DNA from: CAZNSX01 sp964575845
GTDB taxonomy: Bacteria; UBA8248; CAZNSX01
Reading direction: 5' to 3'
Assembly (NCBI GenBank): GCA_964575845.1
Contig: CAZNSX010000004.1
Span: forward strand, 1 to 64,000
Length of the DNA stretch: 64,000 nt
A model generated the notes under the pieces. The model saw nothing but the letters and a program-made list of their open reading frames with translations, ran no database searches and had not been told where the DNA came from. The translations under genes were made by a program, and so were the position numbers. Of this stretch, positions 8,043 to 16,645 are shown piece after piece (positions within the stretch are counted from its first letter, which is position 1; the number at the start of each line of letters is the position of its first letter).

Positions 8043-9098
8043 GTGAATCCTTTCGGGTTTCTTGACGACGATTTCAACCAGCGGGAAGAGCTGGCTCACG
8101 CCGTGGGCTTCATCCGCTCTCTCGAGTGCCGCCTGATAACCAGGGACGCTTTCAGGCAGGCGACCTCTGAGAGGGAGGTCGGAAGGGCCTGGGAGGTCCT
8201 GAGAGAGGCCTCAGATGGCGCCTATGAGAACCCACCCGATAGAGGTCTCTCCCAAAAGGGCGTTGAGATGGCCGCCGCCCGTCGCCTGGGTCAAGCCATA
8301 AGAGATGTGGCATCGGTAACCCCTCACGAGGAGGTTGCCCTCTATTTTGCCGTGGGCTATGATTTCCAGAACCTGAAGGCTCTTTTGAGGAGAGAGCTTC
8401 TTGGAGAGACCCCGCCGCTTGAGCTCAGTCCGGCGGGATTTGTCGACCCTGAGAGTCTGGTTCTTGCGCTGGGGGGCGACTCCTCGGCTGGAGTGCCCCT
8501 CCTCTACCAGAGGGCCCTTTCAGAGGCCAGGTCCAGAGCCGTCTCCGAAGGCGGGCCCGCGCTCCTGGACCTTCTCCTGGACCGCCACATGTTCAGCTTC
8601 CTCTTTCAGGAGCTGAGAAAGGAGGGCGCTTTTCTCAAACGCCTTTTCAGCGCACGCGCCGACCTCACAAACCTCTCTGCTTTCATCCGGTTGCGGGCAC
8701 GGGGGGAAGGGGGTAGGCTCTCTTCGGAGGGGTTCTTCGTCGAAGCGGGCACTCTCAGCCGGGAGCGCCTCTCGGAGCTCTGGCTCAGCCCACCTGAGGC
8801 TCTGCAGGCTGCTTTCTCAGGCGGCATTTATCGGGAATTTGTGGAGGAAGCCTTGAGGGCCTTGAAGGAGGGGGAGGCCTACCCTCAAGGGTTTGGCCTT
8901 CTGGATAAGTCAAGGGACGACTACATCATGGCCATCGCCATGCCGGGGCGGTACGTGGCGTTCGGCCCAGAGCCGCTCGCCGCCTACCTCGTGGCCGTGG
9001 AAGCCGAAGTCACTAACGTGAGGCTCATCATGGCGGGAAAGAGCGCGGGGCTTCCTCCGGCAGAAATTACCCCCCTCCTCAGGGAGACTTATGTCTAA
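8043..9098 (+). CDS. ntpC: V/A-type ATPase subunit C
   Basis: A 351-residue protein starting at GTG 8043 behind a gggggaacg ribosome site. It is the AC39/subunit C family, a mostly helical protein that joins the central stalk to the membrane rotor. Family-like segments include YFAVGYDFQNLKALLRRELL, LTNLSAFIRLRARGEG, PEPLAAYLVAVEAEVTNVRL and the closing IMAGKSAGLPPAEITPLLRE. It overlaps subunit F by eight bases, showing translational coupling. In the common gene order it is preceded by subunit E; here subunit E is found 15 kb away on the other strand. Confidence 0.9.
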   Translation: MNPFGFLDDDFNQREELAHAVGFIRSLECRLITRDAFRQATSEREVGRAWEVLREASDGAYENPPDRGLSQKGVEMAAARRLGQAIRDVASVTPHEEVALYFAVGYDFQNLKALLRRELLGETPPLELSPAGFVDPESLVLALGGDSSAGVPLLYQRALSEARSRAVSEGGPALLDLLLDRHMFSFLFQELRKEGAFLKRLFSARADLTNLSAFIRLRARGEGGRLSSEGFFVEAGTLSRERLSELWLSPPEALQAAFSGGIYREFVEEALRALKEGEAYPQGFGLLDKSRDDYIMAIAMPGRYVAFGPEPLAAYLVAVEAEVTNVRLIMAGKSAGLPPAEITPLLRETYV

Positions 9099-9432
9099 GG
9101 TCGCCTTTATAGGAAGAAGGGACGCCGTCTTAGGATTTGCCCCTCTGGGCGTTGAAGTCTATATGGTCGAGGGGGTGGAAGAAGCCGGAGAGGCTCTTGA
9201 GCGAGCCATAAAAGCCGGGGCTTCCGCCATATTTCTCACTGAAGAGCTGGCCCCTGGCCTCAGCGAGAGGCTCGAAGCCCTGGGTCGTCTTCCCGTTCCA
9301 GCCCTCACGGTTCTGCCGGGACCTGGAGCGGTCGCGCGTTTGGGCAGAGAACGCCTGAGGCGCCATATGGAAAAGGCCCTCGGTACGGACGCCCTCTTCC
9401 AAGAGGGGATGGAAGGCGAGGCACAAGAGTGA
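9091..9432 (+). CDS. ntpG: V/A-type ATPase subunit F
   Basis: A 113-residue subunit of the central rotor stalk. The start MSKVAFIGRRDAVLGFAPLG and the VEEAGEALERAI and AIFLTEELAP segments are typical of the family (ATP-synt_F). It lies between C and A, its normal place in V/A-ATPase operons, with an eight-base overlap with C and 64 bases before A. Confidence 0.92.
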   Translation: MSKVAFIGRRDAVLGFAPLGVEVYMVEGVEEAGEALERAIKAGASAIFLTEELAPGLSERLEALGRLPVPALTVLPGPGAVARLGRERLRRHMEKALGTDALFQEGMEGEAQE

Positions 9433-9496
9433 GGTGGCCCCTGAGGGGATTCATATCTGACGCATTCAGAAGGGACGTCCTTAGAGGAAGATTTCT

Positions 9497-11266
9497 ATGG
9501 AAGAAGGGGTGATCGTAAGGGTAACCGGTCCTGTGGTGATAGCCGAGGGCATGCCTGATGTCCGCATGTACGATGTTGTGCGCGTGGGCCGGGCGGGCCT
9601 GATAGGTGAGGTCATCGAGCTCCCCGGAGGGCGGGTGACAATTCAGGTCTATGAGGAAACAGGCGGCGTTGGCCCGGGAGAGCCTGTGGTGGGCACGGGC
9701 GCTCCTTTGAGCGTGGAGTTGGCCCCGGGTCTCGTCTCCTCCATCTATGACGGCATCCAGCGTCCCCTGGACATCATAAAGGATAAGGTCGGAGACTACA
9801 TCGTGAGGGGGGTGGAGGAGGACGGAATAAATAGGGACAAGAAGTGGGCCTTTGAGCCCAGAGCCAGAGAAGGAGATGAGGTCGAAGCGGGGGACATCCT
9901 CGGTGTGGTGCAGGAAACTCCCGTGGTGGAGCACCGGGTCCTCGTCCCGCCGGGCCTCAAGGGGAGGCTCACGGGGGTAAGCGCGGGTGAGTTTTCAGTT
10001 GAGGAAGTCATAGCTCGTCTAGAGGACTCTCAGGGGAAAGAGCACGAGCTCACCATGCTCCAGAGATGGCCCGTCAGGAGGGGAAGGCCCTTCTTGCGCA
10101 AGCTTCCCCTCAGGGAGCCCCTCTCCACCGGCCAGCGGGTCATCGATACCTTTTTCCCCATCGCCAAAGGGGGTGTGGCCTGCATTCCGGGCCCCTTCGG
10201 GAGTGGAAAGACGGTAGTGCAGCACCAGCTCTCAAAGTGGGCCGATGCGGAGATCATCGTTTTCATAGGCTGCGGGGAGCGGGGAAACGAGATGACCGAT
10301 GTGCTCATCGAATTCCCCCAGCTCACAGACCCTCGCACGGGAAAGCCCCTGATGCAGAGGACTGTCCTCATCGCCAACACCTCCAACATGCCCGTGGCCG
10401 CCCGGGAGGCCTCGGTATATACGGGGATAACCATCGCTGAGTACTTCAGGGATATGGGCTACAGTGTGGCCCTTATGGCTGACTCCACCTCCCGCTGGGC
10501 CGAAGCCATGCGGGAGATCTCAGGCCGCCTCGAGGAGATGCCGGGGGAGGAGGGCTACCCCGCCTATCTCGGAACCAGGATAGCCTCCTTTTATGAGCGC
10601 TCCGGCCGGGTCACCTGCCTGGGGAAGGAAGGCCGGGAGGGAAGCCTGAGCATAATAGGCGCGGTCTCACCGCCCGGGGGGGACCTCTCGGAGCCCGTGA
10701 CCCAGAATACCCTGCGCACGGTTCAGGTTTTCTGGGGCCTTGAGGATAGACTCGCCAATATGCGTCACTTCCCGGCAATAAACTGGCTTCTGAGCTACTC
10801 CCAGTATATTCCCCATATCACAGACTATCTCAGAGAGCGACTGGATGAGAATTTTCCCCTCTGGCGCACCCAGGCCATGGCGCTCCTCACCAAGGAGGCG
10901 GAGCTCGAGGAGATCGTCCGCCTTGTCGGCATAGATGCCCTCTCGCCCTCCGACCGTCTTGTGATGGAGACGGCCAAGTCTCTTCGCGAGGACTTCCTGC
11001 ACCAGAATGCCTTCCATGAGGAGGACACTTACACCTCCCTCCAGAAACAGGCCGGCATGCTCCAGCTCATCCTCAAGCTGCATGAGAGGGCGCAAGCCAT
11101 GCTGGACGAAGGGGCGTCCATAGATCAGGTGATTGACCTTCCCGTGAGAGCCCGAATCGCCCGAGCCAAGTATGTACCCGAGGAAGAGGCGGCCAAGGTC
11201 TTCACCGAGATAGCGCGGGAGATCGAGGAAGAGACGGTTCTTGCGGAGGTGAGAGAGGGCTCTTAG
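9497..11266 (+). CDS. ntpA: V/A-type ATPase catalytic subunit A
   Basis: A 589-residue catalytic subunit. The P-loop GPFGSGKT lies near residue 231, followed by the GERGNEMTDVLIEFPQL region, ADSTSRWAEAMREISGRLEE and the PGEEGYPAYLGTRIASFYER stretch that surrounds the nucleotide. The bulge domain unique to A subunits precedes the P-loop. The enzyme either makes ATP from an ion gradient or pumps ions. Subunit B and D genes, which normally come next, are absent: the following gene is on the opposite strand and unrelated. Confidence 0.97.
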   Translation: MEEGVIVRVTGPVVIAEGMPDVRMYDVVRVGRAGLIGEVIELPGGRVTIQVYEETGGVGPGEPVVGTGAPLSVELAPGLVSSIYDGIQRPLDIIKDKVGDYIVRGVEEDGINRDKKWAFEPRAREGDEVEAGDILGVVQETPVVEHRVLVPPGLKGRLTGVSAGEFSVEEVIARLEDSQGKEHELTMLQRWPVRRGRPFLRKLPLREPLSTGQRVIDTFFPIAKGGVACIPGPFGSGKTVVQHQLSKWADAEIIVFIGCGERGNEMTDVLIEFPQLTDPRTGKPLMQRTVLIANTSNMPVAAREASVYTGITIAEYFRDMGYSVALMADSTSRWAEAMREISGRLEEMPGEEGYPAYLGTRIASFYERSGRVTCLGKEGREGSLSIIGAVSPPGGDLSEPVTQNTLRTVQVFWGLEDRLANMRHFPAINWLLSYSQYIPHITDYLRERLDENFPLWRTQAMALLTKEAELEEIVRLVGIDALSPSDRLVMETAKSLREDFLHQNAFHEEDTYTSLQKQAGMLQLILKLHERAQAMLDEGASIDQVIDLPVRARIARAKYVPEEEAAKVFTEIAREIEEETVLAEVREGS

Positions 11267-11364
11267 TCCGGTCCCTGGATTTCGGTTTATGTCGCTTCTC
11301 GGGGGGCTACCCTTGCCGGTCAGGCGGCCATATCACTTCCCATGCCTGACTACGTCCTGACTCT

Positions 11365-12264
11365 TCAGTGTTTCGTTCTGGCCTCAAAGCCCGCCATGCG
11401 TTCAATCACCTGGATGATGGAGGCATGGTCTTGCTCCCCCCCTCCGGCCACCCTCACGGCCTCGAAGAGCTCCCGGACGGCCGCAGTGATGGGAAGCGGC
11501 ACGCCAAGCTTCCGGGCTGCCGAGAGGGCATAATCGAAGTCCTTTATGTGGGTCTCCACCTTCCCTCCCGGGGCGAAGTCTCCCCGGATTATCTTGGGAG
11601 CTTTAATCTCGAGGCAGCCGCAACGGGCTAGCCCCGCGCCCATTGCCTCCACCAAGAGGGCCGGGTCCACGCCGGCCTTTGCACCGAACACGATAGCCTC
11701 CGCCATTCCCTCGAGGGTTATTCCAACCAGGATCTGGTTGGCCAGCTTGGTGTAGCCACCCGCTCCCACCTTGCCTCCGGCATGGACAACCTTGCGCCCC
11801 ATGCACTCGAGGATGGGAAGGCATCTCTCAAAGAGGCTCTTTTCACCGCCCACCATGATGGAAAGGGTCCCCCCTCTCGCCCCTTCGGGAGCTCCACTCA
11901 CAGGAGCATCCAGCATGCCCACCCCTTTCTTCAGGAGGACTTCCGCAGTGCGGGCTGACACCTCAGGATGGTTGGAGGTCATGTCAATGAGAACGTTCCC
12001 CTCGCTCACCCCCTGAGCCACGCCCCCCTCCCCCATGACGGCCCTCTCCACAGCCTGGGCGTCGGGAAGCATGGTGATTATGACCTCGCTCTTCTCCGCC
12101 ACTTCCCCGCAGGAGCGGCATGGGGTGGCTCCCAGACGGGAGAACTTTTCGACGGGCTCCCTGCGGATGTCATAGACCGAGAGACGATAGCCCACCTCTT
12201 TGAGGCGCAGGGCCATGGGTTCTCCCATAAGGCCCAATCCTATGAATCCTATGCGCTCTTCCAT
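11365..12264 (-). CDS. NAD(P)-dependent beta-hydroxyacid dehydrogenase
   Basis: A 299-residue member of the 3-hydroxyisobutyrate/tartronate-semialdehyde/glyoxylate reductase family. The nucleotide-binding start is IGFIGLGLMGEPMALRL, the substrate loop DAPVSGAPEGARGGTLSIMV and the catalytic Lys region GGYTKLANQILVG. The conserved helical C-terminal half is intact. Likely substrates are small hydroxyacids or aldehyde acids; which one cannot be decided. It points toward the end of the V-ATPase A gene, occupying the place where subunit B would be expected. Confidence 0.85.
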   Translation of the reverse strand: MEERIGFIGLGLMGEPMALRLKEVGYRLSVYDIRREPVEKFSRLGATPCRSCGEVAEKSEVIITMLPDAQAVERAVMGEGGVAQGVSEGNVLIDMTSNHPEVSARTAEVLLKKGVGMLDAPVSGAPEGARGGTLSIMVGGEKSLFERCLPILECMGRKVVHAGGKVGAGGYTKLANQILVGITLEGMAEAIVFGAKAGVDPALLVEAMGAGLARCGCLEIKAPKIIRGDFAPGGKVETHIKDFDYALSAARKLGVPLPITAAVRELFEAVRVAGGGEQDHASIIQVIERMAGFEARTKH

Positions 12265-12375
12265 GGCATTCTCCTCGACCCCTAAAGATGATAGAGTGAC
12301 CCCCTCCCGGCCCCTCCTAATTTAAGGAGGAGGGTTCCCGGGATCAAGGGCAAAGGGAGCACAGGGGGTGCATGC

Positions 12376-12381
12376 TATAAT
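12376..12381 (+). promoter_or_regulatory. Possible -10 box upstream of folE
   Basis: A perfect TATAAT about 130 bases before folE. There is no good -35 at the expected spacing, so the support is weak. Confidence 0.25.
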
Positions 12382-12511
12382 GCCTGAGGCTGGCGACAGT
12401 TAATCAAAAGGGAGCCAGGGGCTTTCTTGCGGTGAGTCGTCGGAGGGCGCATGCATGGATGCGCTTCTGCGGGCCCGGCTGTAACTTCCTCGAAAGCTAT
12501 GGAGAGCGAAG

Positions 12512-13054
12512 ATGGAGGCCCTTATCCGAGAGCTGCTCTTGAAAGTAGGCGAAGACCCCTCAAGACCCGGCCTCGAGAAGACGCCGGGGCGTACGGCCGA
12601 AGCCATAGAGTTCTTAACCAGCGGCTACAAGCAAGACCCCCGCCGGATTCTCACCGAGGGTATCTTCGAAGGGAGCCACGACCAGGTCGTGCTGGTGAAG
12701 AATATCGACCTCTTCAGCCTCTGCGAGCACCACCTCCTCCCTTTTTTCGGCAAGTGCCACGTCGGCTACATCCCGAATGGCAAGCTCGTGGGCCTCAGCA
12801 AAATAGTGAGAGTCGTGGAAGCCTATTCCCGCCGCCTCCAGGTGCAGGAGCGGCTCACCGACCAGATTGCCCGAACCCTTGAAGAGCTGCTTAAGCCCCA
12901 GGCCGTGGGCGTGCTCGTCCAGGCCCAGCACCTTTGCATGATGATGCGGGGCGTCGAGAAGGAGAATTCCCTGGCCGTAACGAGCTGCATGCTGGGGAAG
13001 TTCAGAGAGGCGCCCTCCGCCCGGGGGGAGTTCTTGAGCCTCATAAGAAGCTAG
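12512..13054 (+). CDS. folE: GTP cyclohydrolase I
   Basis: A 180-residue enzyme that turns GTP into 7,8-dihydroneopterin triphosphate, the first step toward folate. The zinc site is visible as LCEHHLLPFFGKCHVGYIP and QAQHLCMMMRGVEK; GKLVGLSKIVRVVEAYSRRL and VQERLTDQIA are family hallmarks. Length and order match type IA enzymes. It is followed by MotA-like and MotB-like genes, with no other folate gene nearby. Confidence 0.96.
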   Translation: MEALIRELLLKVGEDPSRPGLEKTPGRTAEAIEFLTSGYKQDPRRILTEGIFEGSHDQVVLVKNIDLFSLCEHHLLPFFGKCHVGYIPNGKLVGLSKIVRVVEAYSRRLQVQERLTDQIARTLEELLKPQAVGVLVQAQHLCMMMRGVEKENSLAVTSCMLGKFREAPSARGEFLSLIRS

Positions 13055-13179
13055 CCGCTGAGCTCCTCCACACAACTGCCTCTGTTGTCCGAGTCCCCTT
13101 CCGCCACGGCGGATGCCGCCCTTGCCGCCCCACGGCGGTCCCCCGGAAGGGGTGGCGGAGGAAATCATTATCATGCGCT

Positions 13180-14106
13180 ATGGAAGCGAACTCCAAGGGC
13201 ATGTTTCTTGCAATTTTAGCTTCCAGCCTGTACCTGACATTTTTCCGTCAATTAATTGACTACGGCTTCCTTACAAGAGGAAACCTCATGACCACGCTCT
13301 TGGGCATCACAGCAGGAACCTTCCTCCTTTTCTACGCGATATTCACACAGGGAGGGATCGAGGTGTTCATCAGCGCCCCCGCCCTGATGATCACCTGCGG
13401 CGGGACCCTTGCCTCCACCTTCATCAGCTTCCCGCTTCCTCGTGTCTTCAGGGTGTTTACCATCCTGAAGAACATTTTCCGCAAAGAGCTGGGAGACCCT
13501 TCAGCCCAGATAGCCCTACTCGTACGCCTGGCCAGCAAGGCCCGAAAGGAATCCATCCTGAGTCTCCAGAGCGAGCTTCAACGTCTGGGTAACCGCTTCC
13601 TGCGGGTGGGAATCGAGCTCGTCGTGGATGGGCATCACCCGCAGATGGTGCGGGACGTGCTCGAAACTGAGCTCGATAGCCTCATCACGCGCCATGAGGA
13701 GGGAGCCTACATATTCCGGATCATGGCGCGCTTTGCCCCGGCTTTCGGCCTCATAGGCACCCTCATAGGACTCATCGCCATGCTCCGCGGCATCGGAGGC
13801 CTGGGCGGAGGCCTGCAGAGCCTGGGCCCGGCCATGGCCGTTGCCCTGGTGACCACCTTTTACGGCGCTCTCATGGCAAACCTACTTTTCCTTCCGATAG
13901 CCGAGAAGCTCACCTCTCGCTCCGAGACCGAAGTTCTTCAGATCCGCATCATCATCGAAGGGGTCCTCTTGATTCAGGAGGGGGTGAACCCCCTCATCCT
14001 CCAGCAAAAGCTGAACGCCTTCCTCTCGCCAGAGCTCCGCGCCCAGCACTATGAACGTCTCATCCGCTCCCAGAAGGTAGCCCCTTCTGGCACTCTGGCC
14101 ACCTAG
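13180..14106 (+). CDS. MotA/TolQ-type ion-channel stator subunit
   Basis: A 308-residue membrane protein of the MotA family when started at ATG 13180; ATG 13201 is an alternative. Four hydrophobic segments are present, two near the N-terminus and the last two as APAFGLIGTLIGLIAMLRGI and GPAMAVALVTTFYGALMANL, the MotA signature around TM3 and TM4. The cytoplasmic loop between is long and charged. It would pair with the OmpA-type protein 14 bases downstream to form an ion-driven motor stator. No flagellar structural genes are in the window. Confidence 0.85.
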   Translation: MEANSKGMFLAILASSLYLTFFRQLIDYGFLTRGNLMTTLLGITAGTFLLFYAIFTQGGIEVFISAPALMITCGGTLASTFISFPLPRVFRVFTILKNIFRKELGDPSAQIALLVRLASKARKESILSLQSELQRLGNRFLRVGIELVVDGHHPQMVRDVLETELDSLITRHEEGAYIFRIMARFAPAFGLIGTLIGLIAMLRGIGGLGGGLQSLGPAMAVALVTTFYGALMANLLFLPIAEKLTSRSETEVLQIRIIIEGVLLIQEGVNPLILQQKLNAFLSPELRAQHYERLIRSQKVAPSGTLAT

Positions 14107-14120
14107 AGCGAGAGCCTCTC

Positions 14121-14822
14121 ATGCACCAAATCAGGACCCGCTACCGAGGAAGGGATAAGCGCCTTTTCGGTGACAGCGAAGAGTGGCTGATTACTTACAG
14201 CGACCTCGTCACCCTCATCCTCGTCTTCTTCCTCCTTCTCATAGGCTTCTCCACCGTGGACTACAAACGATATTCCAAGGCAATGGAGAGCATAAAGAAG
14301 GCTCTGGGGGGGAAAATAGAACAAGAGATAATAGAAGGGCTTGAGAAGGCCGGCCCCGGGGAGGTGGAGCTCAAGAAGCTTCACCGGCAGGTGGAAGCCC
14401 TCATCAAATCAGAGGACCTCAGCGAGACAATGGCCGTGGAGTTGAACGAAAGGGGGCTTGCCATCACGTCCCAGGGAAGCCTCTTCTTCCGCTCCGCCTC
14501 AGCCGAGCTGCTTCCCGGCCCTCAGGCCTTTCTCGTGAGGGTCGCCGACCTCATCCGCAGCCTACCCTTCAGGGTGGAGGTCGAGGGCCATACCGACGAC
14601 GTCCCGATAAGAACGGAGCACTTTCCCTCGAACTGGGAGCTCTCGGCCTCACGGGCGGCGGCCGTAACCCGCTTCCTCATAACACAGGGAGGGGTCTCAG
14701 CGGAGCGCTTCTCCGCCGTGGGCTATGCCCAATACCGGCCCCGCTTCGAGCCAACGCCGGAAAACAGGCCCAAGAATCGCAGGGTGGAGATCCTCATAAC
14801 CCGCGAAGGGGCGAGATACTAG
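14121..14822 (+). CDS. MotB-like OmpA-domain stator subunit
   Basis: A 233-residue MotB-type protein. The N-terminal ITYSDLVTLILVFFLLLIGF helix carries Asp28, the residue equivalent to the ion-binding Asp of MotB. After a linker comes an OmpA-like peptidoglycan-binding domain with VEVEGHTDDVPI, NWELSASRAAAVTRFL and FSAVGYAQYRP, ending at NRPKNRRVEILI. It lies in an operon with the MotA-like gene before it and a PilZ protein after it. Stator of a flagellar, gliding or other surface motor; which one is not shown here. Confidence 0.88.
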   Translation: MHQIRTRYRGRDKRLFGDSEEWLITYSDLVTLILVFFLLLIGFSTVDYKRYSKAMESIKKALGGKIEQEIIEGLEKAGPGEVELKKLHRQVEALIKSEDLSETMAVELNERGLAITSQGSLFFRSASAELLPGPQAFLVRVADLIRSLPFRVEVEGHTDDVPIRTEHFPSNWELSASRAAAVTRFLITQGGVSAERFSAVGYAQYRPRFEPTPENRPKNRRVEILITREGARY

Positions 14823-14905
14823 GAGCATGGTTGGGGGCACGGGTTTTCCATGCCCTTTGGTGTAGGCCACTTTTTTGAACCTGGACATTTAGAAAGGGAA
14901 GAACC

Positions 14906-15529
14906 ATGTTCGAGGAACCAGAAGACGTAGGGAGCCTCGGAGAGAATAAGCGCGAGTACGCGAGAACGGAGGAAGAGTTCGCAATAGAATATACCCCCCT
15001 GAGTAAGGAGGAGTACGCGCGACTCTCCCCCGATTATGACCGCTGGAGGACATCCGAGCGGGGTGAAAGCCCGATGAATCCCGAGAGCTTCTTGGAGGCT
15101 CTTCGCGCCAAGGGCGGAGGGCCGCAAGAGCTGGAACTCTTAAGGCAGGTGGCGAGGATGTTCAGCCTCGTAGAGCGGAAGCTCGACCAGCTCCTCAGGC
15201 TCGTGGATAAGAGGACTTCCTCGGGGGAGATGGAAAGCGGCACCTGCCGGGATCTCAGCGGCTCGGGCATGCGCTTCTCATGCCAGTGGCCTCTCACCAA
15301 GGGATGGCTCCTCAGGGTGGTTGTCCCCCTCCCGCCCCTGCATCCAGTCACGGTCTCGGCTCTGGCCGAGGTCGTTGAGTCGAGGCCCTCCGCTGCGGCT
15401 TCAAGCACCGAGCCCTACGATGTCGCCGTCCGGTTCACTAACATTCACGAGCAGGACCGGGAGGAGATAATCGCCTACAACTTCAAGCGACAGCGGGAGC
15501 TGGCCCGCCAGAGGAGCGCTCCCGCCTAG
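14906..15529 (+). CDS. PilZ-domain protein, probable c-di-GMP receptor
   Basis: A 207-residue cytoplasmic protein. The N-terminus has KREYAR, a fit to the RxxxR half of the cyclic-di-GMP site, and DLSGSGMRF is the (D/N)xSxxG half, separated by a helical insert of roughly 90 residues (residues 25-115). The PilZ barrel ends near DVAVRFTNIHEQDREEIIAY. The position directly after a MotA/MotB-like pair suggests it senses c-di-GMP and slows or regulates that motor, as YcgR does for flagella; this part is inference. The last four bases overlap the convergent next gene. Confidence 0.8.
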   Translation: MFEEPEDVGSLGENKREYARTEEEFAIEYTPLSKEEYARLSPDYDRWRTSERGESPMNPESFLEALRAKGGGPQELELLRQVARMFSLVERKLDQLLRLVDKRTSSGEMESGTCRDLSGSGMRFSCQWPLTKGWLLRVVVPLPPLHPVTVSALAEVVESRPSAAASSTEPYDVAVRFTNIHEQDREEIIAYNFKRQRELARQRSAPA

Positions 15530-16113
15530 AACTCCGTCACCTCTCCGCCGGCTATCCTGCGACGCTCCCTGGTGTTGATGTCCAGGGTGTAGCCGGGCTC
15601 TATCACCGCCTCCCTGGAATAGCCCCTATCCTCCCAGAAGCCCCCTTCCATGCGATGTGTGAAATTGACTTTCGCGAGCCCCTTGACGCTCTTGTAGCCC
15701 CAGAGGTGGGGGACGATGAGCCTCAAGGGCCCGCCGTACTCGGGCTCGAGGGGCTCCCCTCCCACACCCCAGCAAAGGAGCACCCGCGGGCTCTCAAGGT
15801 CCTTGAGGGAGATGGCGGTGGAGTAGCCGCCGAAGCTCGAGAAGGATGCGTGCGTGGCCCTCGGCAGAAGCTCCAGCTCCTTGAGAAAATCGCCGAAAAG
15901 AACCCCCTCCCACGCGGCCCTCACCGACCAGCCGCTCACAGAAGTCAGCCGGGCATCGACGGTGGAGTTGGGAAGGGCCTTGAGCTCCGCAAAGGTAAAG
16001 ACCCTCTTCTCCCTCACCAATCCCTCCACTCGGAGGGAGTAGCTCTCCACCGCCGGCGCGCCCTTGCCCTCCGCATAGAATATGGGGGCGCCCAACTCTT
16101 TTAAGATGCTCAT
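15526..16113 (-). CDS. Sulfite-oxidase-fold protein lacking the Mo-binding Cys
   Basis: A 195-residue oxidoreductase with the molybdopterin-binding (sulfite oxidase/MsrP) fold: YSLRVEGLVREKRVFTFAEL at the start, GYSTAISLKDL in the middle and GGPLRLIVPHLWGYKSVKGL near the end. In active members a Cys just before a GW pair binds molybdenum (pattern RxxCVxGW). Here the segment is RLTSVSGWS, so Ser58 stands where Cys is expected. It either uses a different ligand or has lost redox function. No signal peptide or partner cytochrome is present. Confidence 0.75.
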   Translation of the reverse strand: MSILKELGAPIFYAEGKGAPAVESYSLRVEGLVREKRVFTFAELKALPNSTVDARLTSVSGWSVRAAWEGVLFGDFLKELELLPRATHASFSSFGGYSTAISLKDLESPRVLLCWGVGGEPLEPEYGGPLRLIVPHLWGYKSVKGLAKVNFTHRMEGGFWEDRGYSREAVIEPGYTLDINTRERRRIAGGEVTEF

Positions 16114-16210
16114 AGCCTATCCCCCTCTTATTGAACCTTATTGAAGCAAGTCTTTGATGTTACTAACAGTTTTTACTGTAAATTATTGCCTCTGCTCCCC
16201 TGGTCTTGCA

Positions 16211-16240
16211 GAAAAATTAAGGGCCGGGGTTTCCCGGCCC
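16211..16240 (-). terminator. Rho-independent terminator after tRNA-Ser pair
   Basis: An eight-base-pair stem GGGCCGGG/CCCGGCCC (16221-16228 with 16233-16240), followed on the minus strand by TTAATTTTT. It lies just beyond the 3' end of the tRNA genes in their direction of transcription. Confidence 0.8.
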
Positions 16241-16250
16241 TTTGGGTTTC

Positions 16251-16343
16251 TGGCGGAGAGAGAGGGATTCGAACCCTCGAGGGCTGTCTCCAACCCCACA
16301 CGCTTAGCAGGCGTGCGCCTTAAGCCAGCTCGGCCATCTCTCC
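16251..16343 (-). tRNA. tRNA-Ser(GCT)
   Basis: Read on the minus strand, this has an acceptor GGAGAGA paired to TCTCTCC, a long variable arm typical of class II tRNAs, the T-loop GTTCGAATC and an anticodon loop CTGCTAA, giving anticodon GCT (codons AGC/AGU). The 3' CCA is encoded (16251-16253). It is the second of two tRNA-Ser genes in tandem. Confidence 0.93.
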
Positions 16344-16368
16344 GCCGGCTTCCGAAGAAATCTATCTC

Positions 16369-16454
16369 TGGCGGAGGGAGAGGGATTCGAACCCCCGGAA
16401 CTTTCGTTCAGCGGTTTTCAAGACCGCCGCCTTAAACCACTCGGCCATCCCTCC
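16369..16454 (-). tRNA. tRNA-Ser(TGA)
   Basis: On the minus strand the acceptor GGAGGGA pairs with TCCCTCC, followed by an encoded CCA (16369-16371). The anticodon loop CTTGAAA gives anticodon TGA, reading UCN serine codons. A long variable arm and T-loop GTTCGAATC are present. This is an ordinary serine tRNA, not a tRNA-Sec: that would need anticodon TCA and an eight-base acceptor. Confidence 0.93.
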
Positions 16455-16645
16455 TCGAAAATTCCATGAAAATTATAGCAGAATGATAAATGCGCCTCAA
16501 GCCCGCACGGGCGACGGGTGCAAGTCCGGGGAATCAGGCCGCCGAAATTCCCAACCGGCTTCCTCACGGGTTTGCTGTTGACAGGGGCGGGCATTTCTTC
16601 TAAGCTTAAGCCATCTCATTTCCCCCGCCCCAAGAGTCTTTCGCC

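Noticed and set aside
16141..16435. Open frames across the tRNA-Ser genes
   Set aside because: They overlap clear tRNA structures and show no protein similarity.
16369..16454. tRNA-Ser(TGA) as a possible selenocysteine tRNA
   Set aside because: The anticodon is TGA, not TCA, and the acceptor has seven pairs.
16490..16560. Cobalamin riboswitch or group II intron fragment (CGGGTGCAAGTCCGGGG)
   Set aside because: The conserved core beyond the GGTGxAAxTCC-like string is not present, and the downstream gene is scpA.
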